A stretch of 64,000 nucleotides of DNA from the NCBI GenBank assembly GCA_038109305.1, contig JAYNIR010000001.1, positions 186,001 to 250,000 of the forward strand. Reading direction: 5' to 3'. Within the stretch, counting starts at the first letter, position 1. The number at the start of each line of letters is the position of its first letter. Under the pieces are notes generated by a model. The model had not been told where the DNA came from, did no database searches, and saw only the letters and a program-made list of their open reading frames with translations. Both the position numbers and the translations under genes were made by a program. Below, one piece after another: positions 61,128 through 64,000 of this stretch. The DNA comes from UBA1479 sp038109305 (GTDB taxonomy: Bacteria > Pseudomonadota > Alphaproteobacteria > Rhodospirillales > Casp-alpha2).

Positions 61128-62494
61128 AACATTCTTTCCTGATGCGGCTGACCATGGTTACCGGCGCAATGCTGGTCGCCGCGCTTGCTTTCACGGGCGC
61201 GCCGCCGCCAGCCGCGGCCGAGGACAAGAAGGATGCCAAGCGGACCCAGAATTCGGAAGAAACCTATCGGCTGTTGAACCTGTTCGGCGACGTGTTCGAA
61301 CGCATCCGCGCGCAGTATGTGGACGAACCGACCGATGAACAGATGGTCGAAGCCGCTATCGCCGGCATGCTGAAGGCGCTGGATCCGCATTCCAGCTACA
61401 TGAACCAGCAGAGCTACAAGGAAATGCAGGTCAACACCCGGGGCGAATTCGGCGGGCTCGGGATTCAGGTGACCATGGATAACGGCGTCGTGAAGATTAT
61501 TTCGCCGATCGACGACACGCCGGCGCACCGGGCGGGCGTTAAGTCGGGCGATTATATTACCCATCTCGACGGTGACCCGGTACAGGGCCTGACCCTCAGC
61601 CAGGCGGTTGAAAAAATGCGCGGCAAGGTCGGCAGCCCCATCAAGCTGACCATTTTCCGCGAAGGTAAGGAACCGTTCGACGTTTCGATCACCCGCGACG
61701 TCATCAAGATCACGTCGGTCCGCCACAAGATCGAAGGCAAAGTCGGGTATCTCCGGATCACGTCGTTCAGCGAACAGACCAGCATCGGCCTGGACAAGGC
61801 GGTGAAAGAAATCAAAAAAGAATTGGGCGATAAGCTTCTTGGCTATGTGCTCGACCTGCGCAACAACCCGGGCGGGCTTTTAGATCAGGCGGTTGCCGTG
61901 TCGGACGCATTTTTGGAAAAGGGCGAAATTGTCTCGACCCGTTCGCGCGATCCGAACGATACCCAGCGCTTCAACGCTACCAAGGGTGACATCACCGACG
62001 GCAAGCCGATTGTTGTTTTGATTAACGGCGGTTCCGCGTCGGCGTCGGAAATCGTCGCCGGCGCGCTGCAGGATCATCGCCGCGCGATCCTGATGGGCAC
62101 GCGGTCATTCGGCAAGGGATCGGTGCAGACGATCATACCGTTGCAGGGCCGGCGCGCCATGCGGTTGACGACGGCGCGCTACTACACACCGTCCGGCGAC
62201 AGCATCCAGGCGAAAGGCATCCACCCGGATATCGAGGTCAAACAGGCGCGAATCGAAGACGTCGACGGGGCGCCCAGCCGCCGGGAGGAAAATCTGCGCG
62301 GCGCCTTGGAAAACACCGATCCCGCGGGCGAGGCGAAGGAAGAAGCAAAGCCGAAACAGCCCGAGGCCAAGAAAACCGAGAAAAAAGAACAGGATGCAAA
62401 GAAAGAGTCGGCCGATTATCAGCTTATGCGGGCCATTGATCTGCTGCGCGGCGTCGCGTTGTTTTCCGGCTCGTTGACCTCGTCCACCAATTAG
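61124..62494 (+). CDS. ctpA: C-terminal processing peptidase, S41 family
   Basis: Periplasmic serine protease of 456 residues. Signal MLVAALAFTGAPPPAAA, PDZ domain (about 100-180, GEFGGLGIQVTMDNG, HRAGVKSGDYI), and S41 core with nucleophile in NGGSASASEIVAGAL and Lys in RSFGKGSVQTIIPL. A Lys/Glu-rich tail precedes the C terminus. The order envC-ctpA-yibQ is common in alphaproteobacteria; an EnvC-processing link is plausible. Confidence 0.96.
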   Translation: MKHSFLMRLTMVTGAMLVAALAFTGAPPPAAAEDKKDAKRTQNSEETYRLLNLFGDVFERIRAQYVDEPTDEQMVEAAIAGMLKALDPHSSYMNQQSYKEMQVNTRGEFGGLGIQVTMDNGVVKIISPIDDTPAHRAGVKSGDYITHLDGDPVQGLTLSQAVEKMRGKVGSPIKLTIFREGKEPFDVSITRDVIKITSVRHKIEGKVGYLRITSFSEQTSIGLDKAVKEIKKELGDKLLGYVLDLRNNPGGLLDQAVAVSDAFLEKGEIVSTRSRDPNDTQRFNATKGDITDGKPIVVLINGGSASASEIVAGALQDHRRAILMGTRSFGKGSVQTIIPLQGRRAMRLTTARYYTPSGDSIQAKGIHPDIEVKQARIEDVDGAPSRREENLRGALENTDPAGEAKEEAKPKQPEAKKTEKKEQDAKKESADYQLMRAIDLLRGVALFSGSLTSSTN

Positions 62495-62640
62495 GTACCC
62501 TTTGCCGATTGGCCGGCGGATGGCCAGAGCAAGGCGCCAAGGCACGGTGCCAAGGTTCGGTGTTGGACCGGTATCCGCGTCTTAAGTTTCCAGCCCGGCG
62601 GCCCATCGGGCCGCGGGCCGTGAGTTGAGCGGGTGATCCC

Positions 62641-64000
62641 TTGAAACTGCCATTCAGTTTAAAGCGTAAGAAAAAAGGCGACGACGAGGACGAAGAAGGC
62701 CTCGACGAGGACGTCGACAACGAGGAAGAGGAAGAACCGGAAGGCGGCGACGGAGACGAAGAGGAAAAAGAGGGCAGCGCCAGGTCGCGTATGGGCCCTC
62801 AGCGCAAAGTCCTGATCATCGCGGGCGTCGCCGGCGGGCTTCTCCTGACCAGCATTATCAGCGGCGTCGCATGGTTCCTTCTGGGGGCCGACGAACCGCC
62901 GCCGAAAGTCGCACAACAGACCGTCAACCCCGACGGGTCCGTGGCGTTGCCGGCCGGCGCGGTGCCTGAGTCGCCCCCCGCCAAAGGCGAATCCGGCAAA
63001 GACGGCAAGGACGGGAAGAAAAAGCCGGGCGAAACCGGTGTGTTGCTGCAGCCGCCTTTGGTGGATGGTATGTCGGCCTCCCAGGTCGCAATCCAAGGCG
63101 TCGGCAAGGGCGCCTTAAGCGCCGCCGCAAATCCGCAAGACCCCAATCGCGAGCGGATCGTGCCGTTCGCCACCAATTCGTCGTTCGCCGGCATCCGCGA
63201 GCTGCCCGAAGCCGAACAGTTATCCCGCGTGCCCGACCCGGCGCTGATCGAAAAGATCGACGGCGGCCGCGACCTGCCGATCATCGCGCGGAACGGCACC
63301 CGGCCGATGGATGCCTACGCCAAGCCGGTCGCCGATGCCGATTCAGTGGTGCCGAAGATCGCCATTCTGATCCGCGGCATCGGGCTTAGTCGCAGCGCCA
63401 GCCTGACGGCCATCAAATCGCTGCCGCCCGAGGTCAGTTTCGTCATTGATCCTTACGCCCGCGACCCGGGGGATTGGGTCGTCCGGGCGCGGCTCGCTGG
63501 ACATGAAGTGTTCCTCGGTCTGCCCATGGAAAGCAGTGAGTTTCCGTTCGAAGACGCGGGCCCGCTCGCGCTTAACTCGACCCTTCAAGTTGCGGAAAAC
63601 ATGACCCGGCTAACCAACCTGATGGCGCTGATCCCAGGCTATGTCGGGTTCGCCACCAAGTTCGGCAGTAAGTTCGGCCTCGCCGAAGGCCAGATGCGCC
63701 CTGTGTTCGAAGAGATCAAGTTGCGCGGCCTGATGTTGATCGACGCGGGCGAGTCCGGTTCGACGGCGATGCGCCGGATCGCGACGGAAATGGAAGTGCC
63801 GCGCGCCTGGGTTGACATCACGCTGGATTCCGACCCGACGGAAGATGAAATCGCCGGTAAACTGTTGCGCCTGGGCGCTCTGGCGCGCAGTCAGTCCGCC
63901 GCCGTAGCCATTGGCCGGCCCTATCCCAATACGATCCGTGAACTGCAGAACTGGCTTAAGGCGCAGGCGCCGACCAAGCTGCGCCTGGTGCCCGTCAGCG
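62641..64000 (+). CDS. Divergent polysaccharide deacetylase, YibQ/DUF610 type (runs off the window)
   Basis: TTG start at 62641; the frame is open to the last base, so the gene is partial. The first 45 residues are very acidic and cytoplasmic (EDVDNEEEEEPEGGDGDEEE), followed by one membrane helix (VLIIAGVAGGLLLTSIISGV), a Pro/Gly-rich linker, and the start of the deacetylase-like domain: PKIAILIRGIGLSRSAS, LPPEVSFVIDPYARD, GHEVFLGLPMES. LMALIPGYVGFATKFGSKF and LMLIDAGESGST follow. Family enzymes have a degenerate active site, and their substrate is unclear. Located next to envC and ctpA as in many proteobacteria. Confidence 0.88.
   Translation, partial: MKLPFSLKRKKKGDDEDEEGLDEDVDNEEEEEPEGGDGDEEEKEGSARSRMGPQRKVLIIAGVAGGLLLTSIISGVAWFLLGADEPPPKVAQQTVNPDGSVALPAGAVPESPPAKGESGKDGKDGKKKPGETGVLLQPPLVDGMSASQVAIQGVGKGALSAAANPQDPNRERIVPFATNSSFAGIRELPEAEQLSRVPDPALIEKIDGGRDLPIIARNGTRPMDAYAKPVADADSVVPKIAILIRGIGLSRSASLTAIKSLPPEVSFVIDPYARDPGDWVVRARLAGHEVFLGLPMESSEFPFEDAGPLALNSTLQVAENMTRLTNLMALIPGYVGFATKFGSKFGLAEGQMRPVFEEIKLRGLMLIDAGESGSTAMRRIATEMEVPRAWVDITLDSDPTEDEIAGKLLRLGALARSQSAAVAIGRPYPNTIRELQNWLKAQAPTKLRLVPVS

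Noticed and set aside
1..64000. CRISPR array, prophage or complete insertion sequence
   Set aside because: No regularly spaced repeats, transposase or phage structural genes were found on either strand.

Overview
The window looks like a chromosomal stretch of a GC-rich alphaproteobacterium, most likely a member of the Rhodospirillales. The pointers are gene content and order: argJ beside secA, CobS/CobT after a J-domain protein, an L21 with a lysine/alanine-rich tail, an rplU-rpmA-obgE-proB-proA-nadD-rsfS-rlmH-gpmI-envC-ctpA chain, malyl-CoA lyase, and a DctPQM TRAP transporter. This placement is inference from recalled gene families; no search was run. No complete RNA gene, CRISPR array or intact insertion sequence was seen.

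Layout. 0-5.4 kb: argJ, a periplasmic PpiC isomerase and secA. 5.4-9.8 kb: a decayed zone in which only accA is intact, flanked by a metallophosphoesterase remnant, a MAPEG remnant and a PAS-EAL signalling gene with five in-frame stops and two frameshifts. 10-18.9 kb: malyl-CoA lyase, a SelA-like PLP enzyme, a 2-hydroxyacid dehydrogenase, then a TRAP transporter operon ending in an amidase. 18.9-26.6 kb: xerD, a large Ala/Pro-rich exported protein and a 46-residue membrane protein on the minus strand, divergent from aroK-aroB-corC and CBS/DUF2889 genes. 26.6-39.3 kb: broken RHH gene, J protein, cobS, cobT, truncated VOC gene, an exported HExxH protein, a phytase-like esterase, a broken DUF2971 gene, cupin, a broken Fe-S protein, a repeat-rich TPR protein and GNAT. 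39.3-44 kb: rpmB and the biotin operon bioBAFD, in which bioD appears to start at ATT. 44-50.4 kb: lipoproteins, LOG, cytochromes c' and b561, a LysM protein, psd and pssA. 50.4-51.8 kb: an AT-richer mini-island with an integrase remnant, two small unknown genes and a 5' half of a serine-type tRNA gene. 51.9-64 kb: the conserved ribosome/proline/NAD/envelope chain, running off the window in a YibQ-like gene.

The most striking feature is the contrast between intact housekeeping operons and broken accessory genes. At least eight accessory genes carry in-frame stops, frameshifts or truncations while their reading frames elsewhere stay recognisable. I count ten in-frame stops (six TAG, two TAA, two TGA). 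This suggests recent gene decay in this lineage, with assembly error as the main alternative.
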